The notes under the pieces were generated by a model, which saw only the letters and a list, made by a program, of their open reading frames with translations, was not told the DNA's origin and did no database searches. Position numbers and translations under genes: made by a program. From DASWOJ01 sp964250755 (lineage in GTDB: Bacteria > Pseudomonadota > Alphaproteobacteria > Acetobacterales > Acetobacteraceae), in NCBI GenBank assembly GCA_964250755.1, contig CAXUHB010000018.1:1-64000 (forward strand): a DNA stretch of 64,000 nt, written 5' to 3'. Below, in pieces: positions 42,453 through 51,566 of this stretch (positions within the stretch are counted from its first letter, which is position 1; each line of letters opens with the position of its first letter).

Positions 42453-43670
42453 TCAGTCCCAGCGGACGTCGGTCACGGCAACCCCAAGCTCGCGCTCGTC
42501 GCCGTTGCCGATCACGGCGTTGGGCACCCAGGTTTCGGACGTGATGTGCAGGTCGCCGCCGGGCAGCGCCGCCGCGACCTCCCGCGCCTCGTGCGGCTGC
42601 ACCGTCAGCAGGCCGGTGCTGGTCCCTGACCGCAGCGCGACGGCCAGCGTAACCGGCCCGAAGTTCCGCAGCGTCAGCGTGCAGGACGGGCGGCCCATGC
42701 CGGGCAGCGCCGCGTTGGCGCGGCAGAAGCGTCCCCAGCCCACGTCCGCCGCGGCGTGGAACCCGGCGTCGTAGCGGGCCGGCAGCACCAGCTCGGCCAG
42801 CCGCGCCCCAACCTGCGCCCGCCGCGCCCGCCAGCCCGGGCCGACATGGCCGGGCACGCCTGCCACCCGGGTCGGCAGCAGCCCATGCCGCAGCAGCAGG
42901 CCGGTGAAGAAATCCTCGCTGAAGCCAAGCTCCAGCCAGCCGTTGAACATGATCGCCCACAGCGCCTCGCCGTCGTAGCGGAGGCCCCAGGGGAACGCGA
43001 GGCCGTCATAGACCGGCTCGCTCAGGAAGAAGATGCTGCCGTCCGGGGCCAGCATCCCGCTGGTGATGGCGCCCAGCATCGCGTCGAAGTCCAGGGAATG
43101 GTGGAAGCTGGACTGGAACACCACGGCGGCATAGGGGCCGGGAAGCTGCTCCACCGCCTGCATGAAGGTGCCCTGGAACACCTGCAGCGCCACGCCGCGC
43201 TCGGCGGCCAGGCGGCGCAGCCGGGTGTTGAAGCCGTCGTCCAGGTCCACCGTCGTCACGTCGTAGCCGGCCTGGGCCATCGGCACCGACAGGTTGCCCC
43301 AGCCCGCGCCGAACTCGACCACCGGCGCAGGCGGCGGCACCGCCTGCAGCGCCTGGAAGGCTTGGACGGTCTTGGCCAGCTCGGTCGCGATGACGGCGGG
43401 ATTGCGGGAGACCCAGGGATAGCCGAGCTGGAAGTCGGCGCCGCCCTGCTTGGTGGAGGTCATCTCCAGCCCGGTGTTGTACGTCTGCGCGGTCAGGCCC
43501 TGGAACAGCGCCAGCACCTCGTCCCGGTACTCCGGTGAGTACGGGTCGCCGGCGCCCACGGCGTAGGGAAGGTTGGTGCTGCGCCACAACTCACGGAACG
43601 CGTTGGGGTCCGCTGCGGCAGCGAGGCGTCCGCGATAATCTTGGGCTGCGGCGAGGAAGGCTTGGTCCAT
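42453..43670 (-). CDS. SAM-dependent methyltransferase (glycan cluster)
   Basis: A 405-residue protein with a GGAGGT ribosome-binding site. Residues ~100-260 are a class I methyltransferase: VVEFGAGWGNLSVPMAQAGYDVTTVDLDD is the SAM-binding motif I and acidic loop, followed by AVVFQSSFHHSLDF and LAPDGSIFFLSEPVY. The C-terminal ~110 residues have beta-strand patterns (CTLTLRNFGPVTLAVALRSG, LLTVQPHEAREVAAALPGGDLHI) like a small carbohydrate-associated or immunoglobulin-like domain. It sits between the glycosyltransferase and another methyltransferase on the same strand, so it likely modifies a surface sugar. Confidence 0.85.
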   Translation of the reverse strand: MDQAFLAAAQDYRGRLAAAADPNAFRELWRSTNLPYAVGAGDPYSPEYRDEVLALFQGLTAQTYNTGLEMTSTKQGGADFQLGYPWVSRNPAVIATELAKTVQAFQALQAVPPPAPVVEFGAGWGNLSVPMAQAGYDVTTVDLDDGFNTRLRRLAAERGVALQVFQGTFMQAVEQLPGPYAAVVFQSSFHHSLDFDAMLGAITSGMLAPDGSIFFLSEPVYDGLAFPWGLRYDGEALWAIMFNGWLELGFSEDFFTGLLLRHGLLPTRVAGVPGHVGPGWRARRAQVGARLAELVLPARYDAGFHAAADVGWGRFCRANAALPGMGRPSCTLTLRNFGPVTLAVALRSGTSTGLLTVQPHEAREVAAALPGGDLHITSETWVPNAVIGNGDERELGVAVTDVRWD

Positions 43671-43802
43671 CAAGGACCTCCAAGAAGGGGGTTGGATCGG
43701 GGCGGCCCACGGCGCGGCGCTGCCGGCCTGTCCGCCCGTGCGTCGCGGCACGCCCCGGCACGCCGGGCCTGGCCCGGCCACGCAACTGCGGCGGCTGGCC
43801 GG

Positions 43803-46769
43803 TCAGGCACCGAACAGCCGGGTCAGCGACGCCTTGAACACCGCCGGCCCAAAGGCAGCGGCACGGCTGCGGGCCTGGGCGCCCATGGCGTCCAGCTCCG
43901 CGCGCGGCAGCTTCAGCGCCTTGGCCGTGAGGTCGCGCAGGTCCGCCCGGCCGCGGGCCAGGAAGCCGCTGCGCCCGTCCTCGACCAGGTCGCCCGGGCC
44001 GCCGTGACGCAGCACCACCGGGACGGCCCCGGCGCTCATGGCCTCTATGATCGTGATGCCGAAGTGCTCGAACCGCTCGGGGCGGCTCGACACGTCGTCG
44101 TTGATGCCGGTGGCGTGCCAGTAGATGTCCGCCTGCAAGTACAGGCGGGCCAGCACATCCGGTCCACCGTTCACATGGAAATGGACGGGCAGCCCGCGCG
44201 CCGTCCGCTGCAGGTCGGCGAAGTGGCCGCGCGCCACGGCCTCCCCGCCCAGCGCGCCGGCCAGGTGCAGCTCCAGCGGCTCCGGCGACGCGGCCAGCAG
44301 TTCCTTGAACACCTCGATCATCACGTCCTGGCGCTTGCAGTGGCCGCTGGGATGGAAGCGCCCGACGTTCAGGATGCGCCGCGGGCCGCCCGGCGCGGCC
44401 CGCGGCCCCGCGACCGGCGGGACGGACGGCGCGACCACGATGGCCGCCGGCCGGCCCAGGGCGAGCAGCCCGGCTGCGCGCTCATACGCCGCCTGCACGA
44501 AGGGCGAATAGACCAGCACGCCGTCGTAGCCCTCGATGTTCTGCCAGTCGCGCACGTAGTGGTGGGGGGTCATCGGGAAAGGGAACTGGCAGACGTAGAA
44601 GTTCCTGCGGCCCAGGGGCGGGGCATAGGGCAGCACCTCGTTGCCGATGCTGATGAAGACATCGGCCCGCGGCTGCACCCCGGCGTCCTGCCAACGGACA
44701 GGGCGCACATGGTCCAGGTGCAAGCCCAGCTCCCGTCCCATCGTCAGGATGCGGGCGCGGCTGGTGTGCTGCGGGGTGTACAGGATGCAGTCGTACTCGT
44801 CCCGGAACTCGTGCGCAAACGACAGCAGGTAGCGCTCGCCGCCGCCGGGGGTGATGGGGAACGGGGTGAACAGGGCCAGCAACGGGCGTGGTGCCACCAG
44901 TCGGGACGCTGGCGGTGCGGGCAGCAGCGCGGGGGCAGCGGCGCGGTCGCGCCCGTCCAGGTAGTTGCCCCAGCGTTGGACGAACTTGATCCGGTTGGCG
45001 CCCACGACGCTGCCGAGCTGCAGGTTCAGGCCCGCGTCGTCGGAGGTGGTATTCTCCAGGTGGCACACCCGGGACAGCGGCTCGTACAGCACCCTGAACC
45101 CGGCCAGCCCGACCTTGAGGCACAGGTCCGCGTCCTCGTAATAGGCAGGATCCCAGATCAGGTCGAAGCCGAGCACGTAGGCGAACAGCTCGGCCCGCAC
45201 CGCCAGCGCCGCGGCGGAAATGTAGTCCACGTCCCGGCGCACGAGGTAGCGGGGATGCACCTCCGACAGGCCCCGGCCGTTCTGGTGGACGTGGCCGTCC
45301 GGGTTCACGCTCGCGCCGGCCTCCTGCAGCCGCCCGTCGGGATAGACGAACATCGGGCCGGCGGCGCCCACGTCGTCCTCCGCCAGCGCCGCGAGCAAGG
45401 GCGGCAGCCAGCCCGGCGTCACGAAGGCGTCGTTGTTCAGGAACACCAGCGTCCCGCCCCGCGCGTGCTCCGCGCCGACGTTGTTGGCCTCGCCGAAGCC
45501 CAGGTTGACGCCGCTGCGGACGATGCGGTGGTGCCGGGCGAAGTCGGCCAGCAGCTTGAAGTGCTCCGGCGCGCTGCCGTTGTCCACGACGATCACCTCG
45601 ACCCCCGTCATGTCCGTGTGGCGCTGCAGCACGAACAGGCACTGCAGCGTCATCACCGGCTTGGACAGGTTGGGGATGATGACCGTGGTGCGGACGGGAT
45701 CGGACTCCGCCCGGCTGGGTGCGGCCAGGGCGACGAGCATGGCCGTCAGCGGCTCCGCCGCCGGACCGAGGCCGGCGAGGCTGGACAGCAGCGCCGGGAC
45801 GATCTCGCGGTGCGGGCGCCGCCCCTCCTTCCAGCCGAAGCGGAGATAGTGGCCGAGCGGGCTGAACCCTGCCTCGATCAGGCCGGGGCACTGCTCCAGG
45901 TAGTAGGCGGTGTCGAACAGGCGCGTGGCCTCCACCCTGTCCGCTCCGCGGCGCCACGAATAATGCAGCAAGGGGTGTATGCCGGCCTCGCTGCATTCGG
46001 CGCTCAGGCGGTTGTAGCCCCGCACGTCCAGCAGCGGGTGCACCTCCGCCAGCTCGCTCGCGCCGTGCAGCGCGAAGTCGGTCAGCGGGTCGCCGTCCAG
46101 GGGCCGGTGGAGGGAGCGCACGTAGTAGTGGGTGGAGAACAGGGGGCTGGGGTCCAGCCCCAGCCTCCAGCCGGTGCTCCGGTAGTGGTCCAGCGCGTCC
46201 GCCCCCCCGGCGGCCGCGTCGTCAAGCTGCTCGAAGTAGAACTCGCGGTCCACGAGGTGTCCCAGCTTCAGCGCGGTGCGGAGCGCCGGGTCCGCCAGGT
46301 CGAGCGTCCGCCGGCCTGCCGCGGCAGCGCCCTGGCCCCGCAACGCCGCGAGCTCGCGCAGCGGCTCGGTCCAGCCAGGCTCCAGGATGACCGCCTCGTG
46401 ATAGGCCGCCGCCGCGTCTGAGAGGCGTCCGGCAACCTTGCAGAAGTGGCCGATCTGCAGCTTGAGGTCGGCGTCGTAGGGCATCAGCGCCTCGGCAGCG
46501 AGGTAGTGCTCCTCGGCCGTGCGGAGGTCGCCGCACTCCTTGTGCATGTGGCCGCACTGGACGTGGATCGGGCCGGAAGGCTGCAGGTCCAGCACCGCCT
46601 GGTACAAGGCCGCCGCAGCGCGGTAATCCCTGGCATCCCGCTTGGCGTCGGCCTCCCGCTGAAGCTGCCGGGGCCGGTCGTGGACGGGACGGTCCCGGAC
46701 CTTTCCGCCTGACAATGCAGCCCCGATGATGGTACCGACGCCCATCCGCTTCCTGCCCGCCACGCGCAC
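43803..46769 (-). CDS. multidomain TPR + repeat + GT2 + GT4 glycosyltransferase
   Basis: A 988-residue protein. TPR-like helices at ~40-145 (YRAAAALYQAVLDLQPSGP, EEHYLAAEALMPYDADL) are followed by four imperfect repeats at ~170-320 of the form HY..-x-G-W/G...P-LF-x-x-YY (LDHYRSTGW, FALHG, LLHYSWRRGA, LGHYLRFGW). Residues ~360-600 are a GT2 transferase (TTVIIPNLSK, VEVIVVDNGSA, LGFGEANNVG, LVFLNNDAFV, YYEDADLCLK). Residues ~645-985 are a GT4 transferase (GGGERYLLSFAHEF, RILNVGRFHPSGHCKRQDV, FEHFGITIIEAMSAGAVPV). It probably builds a polysaccharide. An ATG at 46745 is an alternative start. Confidence 0.9.
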   Translation of the reverse strand: MRVAGRKRMGVGTIIGAALSGGKVRDRPVHDRPRQLQREADAKRDARDYRAAAALYQAVLDLQPSGPIHVQCGHMHKECGDLRTAEEHYLAAEALMPYDADLKLQIGHFCKVAGRLSDAAAAYHEAVILEPGWTEPLRELAALRGQGAAAAGRRTLDLADPALRTALKLGHLVDREFYFEQLDDAAAGGADALDHYRSTGWRLGLDPSPLFSTHYYVRSLHRPLDGDPLTDFALHGASELAEVHPLLDVRGYNRLSAECSEAGIHPLLHYSWRRGADRVEATRLFDTAYYLEQCPGLIEAGFSPLGHYLRFGWKEGRRPHREIVPALLSSLAGLGPAAEPLTAMLVALAAPSRAESDPVRTTVIIPNLSKPVMTLQCLFVLQRHTDMTGVEVIVVDNGSAPEHFKLLADFARHHRIVRSGVNLGFGEANNVGAEHARGGTLVFLNNDAFVTPGWLPPLLAALAEDDVGAAGPMFVYPDGRLQEAGASVNPDGHVHQNGRGLSEVHPRYLVRRDVDYISAAALAVRAELFAYVLGFDLIWDPAYYEDADLCLKVGLAGFRVLYEPLSRVCHLENTTSDDAGLNLQLGSVVGANRIKFVQRWGNYLDGRDRAAAPALLPAPPASRLVAPRPLLALFTPFPITPGGGERYLLSFAHEFRDEYDCILYTPQHTSRARILTMGRELGLHLDHVRPVRWQDAGVQPRADVFISIGNEVLPYAPPLGRRNFYVCQFPFPMTPHHYVRDWQNIEGYDGVLVYSPFVQAAYERAAGLLALGRPAAIVVAPSVPPVAGPRAAPGGPRRILNVGRFHPSGHCKRQDVMIEVFKELLAASPEPLELHLAGALGGEAVARGHFADLQRTARGLPVHFHVNGGPDVLARLYLQADIYWHATGINDDVSSRPERFEHFGITIIEAMSAGAVPVVLRHGGPGDLVEDGRSGFLARGRADLRDLTAKALKLPRAELDAMGAQARSRAAAFGPAVFKASLTRLFGA

Positions 46770-46970
46770 TCTCCCGCCATCTCAGCCCGGCCCAGCCATA
46801 ACCAACGCCAATGGGGCATCGTGTCAACCGAAGGAGACCAAGGCGAGCGCAACCCGGGCCAGGCAGCCTGGGCCAGGGCAACCAGGCAAGGTCAACCGGG
46901 AGCCTGCAGCGGTGGGCGCATGCCGCAGCGCCCATCGCCGCGCGGCGGCAATGGGGCGGCGCCGGGTGCT

Positions 46971-47000
46971 GTGGCGGTGGCGGTGGCGGTGGCGGTGGCG
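46971..47000. repeat. hexanucleotide tandem repeat (GTGGCG)5
   Basis: Five perfect copies of GTGGCG lie just before the stop of the minus-strand carbonic anhydrase gene, nine bases away. This is a likely slippage site of variable length. Confidence 0.85.
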
Positions 47001-47008
47001 GGACCGTC

Positions 47009-47761
47009 CTACACGTCCTCCATCCAGGTCACGTCCCCCTCTGCCAGCCCGTAGCGGGCCGCAACGATCTTGACTCTGCCGGCACCCAGCGCGCCACCGA
47101 TCACCTGGCTCTGCGTCTTCAGCCGCCCCGCGACCCGGCGGGCGTTGGCGCGCACCGCGTTGTCCAGCAGGCTGCCGCCCTGGTTCCGCACGCTCAGCAC
47201 CGCGGGCACGATGGGCTGCACCATCTCCCCGATCACGCCGGGGAAGGTTGCGTCATGCTCCACCACGTCCACCGCCGCCGCCACCGCGCCGCAGTTCTCA
47301 TGGCCCAGCACGACGATCAGCGGCACGCCCAGCACGCCGACGCCGTACTCGACGCTGCCCAGCGCCGCAACGTCCACCGTGTTGCCGGCATTGCGGACGA
47401 TGAACAGCTCGCCCAGGTCGCGCCCGAACAGCACCTCCGGCGGAACCCGGCTGTCGGAGCAGCCGACCAGCACGCAGAACGGCGCCTGTCCCCGCGCCAG
47501 CTCGATCCGGCGGTCATGGCGGTTGGTGGCCTGGTAGGGCGGGATGGCTGGCCTGTCCGCCTGGAACGCGGCGTTGCCGTCCTTGAGCCGTTGCAGCGCC
47601 TGCTCCCCCGTCAGCGTGGTGCGCGGCACCGGGTCGGCGGCGCGGGCGCCCTTGGGCCAGGACGCCAGCAGCCCCGCAGCCAGCATGGCGCCCGACAGCG
47701 CGCCGCGCCGGGACAGGACGTTCCGCTGGGATGGGCTGGCGCAGCAAAGGCAATGCATCAT
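47009..47761 (-). CDS. exported beta-carbonic anhydrase
   Basis: A 250-residue beta-class carbonic anhydrase, converting CO2 to bicarbonate. Zinc ligands are in VLVGCSDSRVPPE (Cys, with Asp-Arg) and VLGHENCGAV (His and Cys). GELFIVRNAGNTV is also typical. The N-terminus has a Tat-type leader (SRRGALSGAMLAAGLLAS, then ARAAD), so it is likely periplasmic. Two adjacent ATGs lie at 47761 and 47758. It interrupts the glycan cluster and is divergent from manC. Confidence 0.9.
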   Translation of the reverse strand: MMHCLCCASPSQRNVLSRRGALSGAMLAAGLLASWPKGARAADPVPRTTLTGEQALQRLKDGNAAFQADRPAIPPYQATNRHDRRIELARGQAPFCVLVGCSDSRVPPEVLFGRDLGELFIVRNAGNTVDVAALGSVEYGVGVLGVPLIVVLGHENCGAVAAAVDVVEHDATFPGVIGEMVQPIVPAVLSVRNQGGSLLDNAVRANARRVAGRLKTQSQVIGGALGAGRVKIVAARYGLAEGDVTWMEDV

Positions 47762-48003
47762 GCAAGGCGTCCTGACCGCATCGGGCGGATGATCCGGCCC
47801 GGCAACGTCGCGTCCCACATATTCGGACCGGGATCAACCAGCCGCGGACGAAGGCAGCCCGTGCCCGCTTGGGCACGCGGCGCGGCGCGGTGCCGGCCAA
47901 ACCACCCGCCTGCCTGGACACCCTGCGCCCCGCGCACCTATACCCGGCCCGCACCAGCCACCCCCAAGGCCATCCCCCCGGCCGCTCCGGCCCAAAGGAC
48001 GCG

Positions 48004-49434
48004 ATGACACCTCCCCTCTCCGCCATCGTTCCCGTCATCCTCTCCGGCGGCACCGGCAGCCGCCTGTGGCCGGTGTCGCGTGAAAGCTTCCCCAAGCAGC
48101 TCTGGCCGCTCGTCTCCGACCGCACCATGCTGCAGGAGTGCGCCCTGCGCGGGGTCGGCCCCGGCTTCGCCCCGCCCGTCGTCGTCTGCAACCAGGAGCA
48201 TCGCTTCCTGATCGCCGAGCAGTTGCGCGCCGCCGGCATCGAGGGCGCGCAGATCGTGCTGGAGCCGGTGGGCCGCAACTCCGCCCCCGCCATTGCCGCG
48301 GCCGCCCTGCTGGTGTCGGACACCAATCCGGACGCCGTGCTGTGGATGATGGCCGCCGACGCCGCCATCCAGCGCACCGACGCCCTGCACGACGCTCTCC
48401 AGCTTGCCGCCGCCGCCGCCAGGCAGGGCCGCATCGTCACCTTCGGGATGCAGCCGCACCGGGCGGAAACCGCCTACGGCTACCTCGAAGTCGGCCCGGC
48501 CCTGCCCGATGCCCCCGGCGTCCACGCCCTGACCCGCTTTGTGGAGAAGCCCGACGCCGCCACCGCCCAGGCCCTGGTGTCCGGCGGCGGGCACCTGTGG
48601 AACAGCGGCATGTTCGTCTTCACCGCCGCCACCCTGCTGGCCGAGATGGAGCGCTGCGCCCCGGACGTGCTGGCCGCCGTCCGCCGGGCGGTGGAGGGCC
48701 GCACGCGCGACCTCGACTTCATACGCCTGGACGCCGCCGCCTTCGCCGCCTGCCCCGACATCAGCCTGGACTATGCCGTCGCCGAGCGGACGACGCTCGC
48801 CGCCGTGATCCCCGCCGACCTCGGCTGGTCCGACGTGGGAAGCTGGGACGCGCTGTGGGAGCAGTCGCCCAAGGACGCCGCCGGCAACGCCACCGTGGGC
48901 GACGTGCTGCTGGAAGGGTCGGAGAACTGCTACGCCCGCAGCGACGGCATCCTCACCGCCGTGGTCGGCCTGCAGGACGCCATCGTGGTCGTGACCGAGG
49001 ACGCGGTGCTGGCCATGCACCGGGACCGCGCCCAGGACGTGAAGAAGGTTGTGACCCGGCTCCGCGCCGCCGGGCGGCACGAGGCCGTGGCCCACAACCG
49101 CATGTACCGCCCCTGGGGATTCTACGAGAGCCTGATCCAGGGCGACCGGTTCCAGGTGAAGCGCATCGTCGTCAAGCCCGGCGAGAAGCTGTCCCTGCAG
49201 CGCCACCACCACCGGGCGGAGCACTGGGTCGTGGTCAACGGCGTCGCCCTGGTCACGCGCGACGCCGAGGAGCTGCTGGTCCGCGAGAACGAGAGCATCT
49301 ACCTGCCCCAAGGCTGCACCCACCGCCTGGCCAATCCCGGACGCATCCCGCTGACGCTGATCGAGGTGCAGGCCGGCAGCTACCTCGGCGAGGACGACAT
49401 CGTCCGGATCGAGGACACGTACGGCCGCGCTTGA
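48004..49434 (+). CDS. manC: mannose-1-phosphate guanylyltransferase / mannose-6-phosphate isomerase
   Basis: A 476-residue bifunctional-type enzyme that makes GDP-mannose. The pyrophosphorylase part (residues ~8-340) has ILSGGTGSRLWPVSRESFPKQ, FGMQPHRAETAYGYLEVG, RFVEKPDAATA and NSGMFVF. The C-terminal cupin domain (~350-470) carries the isomerase motif KLSLQRHHHRAEHWVVVNG with its metal-binding His cluster and ESIYLPQGCTHRLAN. AAAGGA precedes the ATG. It feeds gmd and rmd downstream; a palindromic repeat separates it from gmd. Confidence 0.94.
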   Translation: MTPPLSAIVPVILSGGTGSRLWPVSRESFPKQLWPLVSDRTMLQECALRGVGPGFAPPVVVCNQEHRFLIAEQLRAAGIEGAQIVLEPVGRNSAPAIAAAALLVSDTNPDAVLWMMAADAAIQRTDALHDALQLAAAAARQGRIVTFGMQPHRAETAYGYLEVGPALPDAPGVHALTRFVEKPDAATAQALVSGGGHLWNSGMFVFTAATLLAEMERCAPDVLAAVRRAVEGRTRDLDFIRLDAAAFAACPDISLDYAVAERTTLAAVIPADLGWSDVGSWDALWEQSPKDAAGNATVGDVLLEGSENCYARSDGILTAVVGLQDAIVVVTEDAVLAMHRDRAQDVKKVVTRLRAAGRHEAVAHNRMYRPWGFYESLIQGDRFQVKRIVVKPGEKLSLQRHHHRAEHWVVVNGVALVTRDAEELLVRENESIYLPQGCTHRLANPGRIPLTLIEVQAGSYLGEDDIVRIEDTYGRA

Positions 49435-49477
49435 GCCGTCCGGGCCAACCATGACGCGAACCCATCCGTCGGACGCC

Positions 49478-49573
49478 GTCACTGCGGGCCGCTTGCGGCG
49501 CGGCAGTCCAGGGGCCACAAGCGCGGCTCTGGCCGCCCCTGGACTGCCGCGTCGCTGCGCCCCCCGCAATGAC
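49478..49573. repeat. GTCATTGCGAG dispersed palindromic repeat, copy 4
   Basis: This 96-bp element starts GTCACTGCGGGCCGCTTGC and ends CCCCCCGCAATGAC, with inner arms CGGCAGTCCAGGGG and CCCCTGGACTGCCG. Both inner arms carry the same A-to-G/T-to-C change relative to the other copies, a compensatory pair that keeps the stem. It lies between manC and gmd. Confidence 0.9.
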
Positions 49574-49638
49574 GGAGGCGGCAGGACCAGCCAGTCCTGA
49601 CGGCCACTGGCACCTACCCAGCAGGATTCACACGCCCC

Positions 49639-50622
49639 ATGCCCACCGCACTCATCACCGGCGTCACCGGACAGGACGGCGCCTACCTCACGCAGCTCCT
49701 GCTCGACCGCGGCTACAAGGTGGTCGGGCTGATGCGCCGCTCCGCCAGCTCCGACGTGATCGGGGAGCGGCTGCGCTGGCTGGGCGTGCTGGACCACGTG
49801 CAGCTCGTGGACGGCAACCTGACCGACCTCAGCAGTCTGATCCGCGTCATCCAGGACCACAAGCCCGACGAGATCTACAACCTCGCCGCCCAGAGCTTCG
49901 TCGCCGCGTCCTGGCAGCAGCCGCTGCTGACCGGCACTGTCACCGCCCTTGGCGTCGGCAACATCCTGGAGGCCGTGCGGATTGCCCGGCCCGAGGCGCG
50001 GTTCTACCAGGCATCCTCGTCCGAGATGTTCGGCCTGATCCAGGACCCGATGCAGAGCGAGCGCACGCCGTTCTACCCCCGCAGCCCCTACGGCGTGGCC
50101 AAGCTGTACGGCCACTGGATGACGGTGAACTACCGGGAGAGCTTCGGCCTGCACGCCAGCAGCGGCATCCTCTTCAACCACGAGTCCCCGCTGCGCGGCA
50201 TCGAGTTCGTGACCCGCAAGGTCACGGACGGCGTGGCCCGCATCAAGCTCGGCCTGGCCAAGGAGCTGCCGCTGGGCAACCTGGACGCCAAGCGCGACTG
50301 GGGCCACGCGCGGGACTACGTGCGCGCCATGCACCTGATGCTGCAGCAGGACCAGGCCGACGACTACGTGATCGCCACCGGCCAGACCACCAGCATACGC
50401 GACCTCTGCCGCAGCGCCTTCAGCCACGTGGGCCTGAACTTCGAGGACCACGTGCGCACCGACCCGCGCTTCATGCGCCCGGCCGAGGTGGACGTGCTGC
50501 TCGGCGACGCCAGCAAGGCCCGGCAGCAGCTCGGCTGGTCCCCGGAAGTCACCCTGGAGGAGATGGTCGGCGAGATGGTGGACGCCGACCTGGCCCGGCA
50601 CCGCGCCCGCATGGCGCGGTAG
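49639..50622 (+). CDS. gmd: GDP-mannose 4,6-dehydratase
   Basis: A 327-residue extended SDR that converts GDP-D-mannose to GDP-4-keto-6-deoxy-D-mannose. Signature parts are ALITGVTGQDGAYLTQLLLDRGYKV, the ASSSEMFG active-site Ser/Glu, SPYGVAKLYGHWMTVNYRESFGL with the YxxxK pair, GILFNHESPLRG, and the NLDAKRDWGHARDYVRAMHLML block. It is slightly shorter than the ~350-370 usual for the family but all motifs are present. rmd begins inside its stop codon. Confidence 0.95.
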   Translation: MPTALITGVTGQDGAYLTQLLLDRGYKVVGLMRRSASSDVIGERLRWLGVLDHVQLVDGNLTDLSSLIRVIQDHKPDEIYNLAAQSFVAASWQQPLLTGTVTALGVGNILEAVRIARPEARFYQASSSEMFGLIQDPMQSERTPFYPRSPYGVAKLYGHWMTVNYRESFGLHASSGILFNHESPLRGIEFVTRKVTDGVARIKLGLAKELPLGNLDAKRDWGHARDYVRAMHLMLQQDQADDYVIATGQTTSIRDLCRSAFSHVGLNFEDHVRTDPRFMRPAEVDVLLGDASKARQQLGWSPEVTLEEMVGEMVDADLARHRARMAR

Positions 50623-51566
50623 TGGCGCCGCCGCGCCGCATCCTGGTCACGGGCGCCGCCGGCTTCGTCGGCCGGCACCTGATGCCGGCCCTGGCGGGCG
50701 CCTTCCCGGATGCGGTGCTGGACACCGCGCCGTTCGACATCACGGACGCTGCCGCAGTGGGCGCCGCCATCGCCGCCGCGCCACCCGACGCGCTGGTCCA
50801 CCTGGCAGCCATCGCCGCCATCCCTGCCGCACGCCAGGATCCGGACCGGGCCTGGCGGGTCAACCTGGGGGGGACGCTGAACCTGGCACGCGCCGTGCTG
50901 GCCCACGCGCCGCACTGCACGATGGTGTTCAGCAGCAGCGCCGACATATACGGCGCCAGCTTCCGCGCCGGGCATCACCTGACGGAGGACGCGCTGCCCG
51001 CGCCGCTGAACACCTACGCCGCCACCAAGGCCGCCGCCGACCTGGCGCTGGGAGCCATGGCGGCGTCCGACGGCCTGCGCGTGGTGCGGGTCCGCGCCTT
51101 CAACCACACCGGTCCCGGCCAATCCCACCAGTTCGTGGTGGCGGCCTTCGCCGAGCAGGTGGCCCGCATCGCCGCCGGACTGCAGCCGCCGGTGCTGCAG
51201 GTGGGCGACCTGTCGCCCCATCGGGACTTCCTGGACGTGCGCGACGTGTGCGCCGCCTACGCCGCCTGCGTGCGGATGCGGGACGACCTGCCGCCGGGCG
51301 CCGTGCTGAACGTGGCGGGCGGCCAGCCGCGCCGGGTGGGCGACGTGCTGCAAAGCCTGCTGGACGCCGCGGGCGTCCGGGCCGAGGCGCAGACGGACGC
51401 CGCGCGCCTGCGCCCCTCCGACATTCCGGTGGCCGCCGGCGACGCCGCCCTGGCCCGGCGCCTGCTGGGCTGGGCGCCTGCCATTCCCTGGACCCGGACC
51501 ATCGCCGACGTGCTGGCCGACTGGCGCAGCCGCGTGCAGCCCACCCTCATCAAGGACCCGCCATGA
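50622..51566 (+). CDS. rmd: GDP-4-keto-6-deoxy-D-mannose reductase
   Basis: A 314-residue extended SDR that reduces the gmd product to GDP-D-rhamnose. It starts at GTG overlapping the gmd stop (TAGTG). Motifs are RILVTGAAGFVGRHLMPAL, SSSADIYGASF, NTYAATKAAADLALG (YxxxK) and FNHTGPGQSHQFV, the last being characteristic of RMD. It could alternatively be a related 4-keto reductase giving another 6-deoxyhexose; no fucose synthase (GMER) signature was seen. Confidence 0.88.
   Translation: MAPPRRILVTGAAGFVGRHLMPALAGAFPDAVLDTAPFDITDAAAVGAAIAAAPPDALVHLAAIAAIPAARQDPDRAWRVNLGGTLNLARAVLAHAPHCTMVFSSSADIYGASFRAGHHLTEDALPAPLNTYAATKAAADLALGAMAASDGLRVVRVRAFNHTGPGQSHQFVVAAFAEQVARIAAGLQPPVLQVGDLSPHRDFLDVRDVCAAYAACVRMRDDLPPGAVLNVAGGQPRRVGDVLQSLLDAAGVRAEAQTDAARLRPSDIPVAAGDAALARRLLGWAPAIPWTRTIADVLADWRSRVQPTLIKDPP

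Noticed and set aside
6870..49573. Palindromic repeats as insertion sequences or CRISPR units
   Set aside because: They are ~97 bp, carry no coding capacity, are widely spaced single copies, and have no spacer array or transposase.
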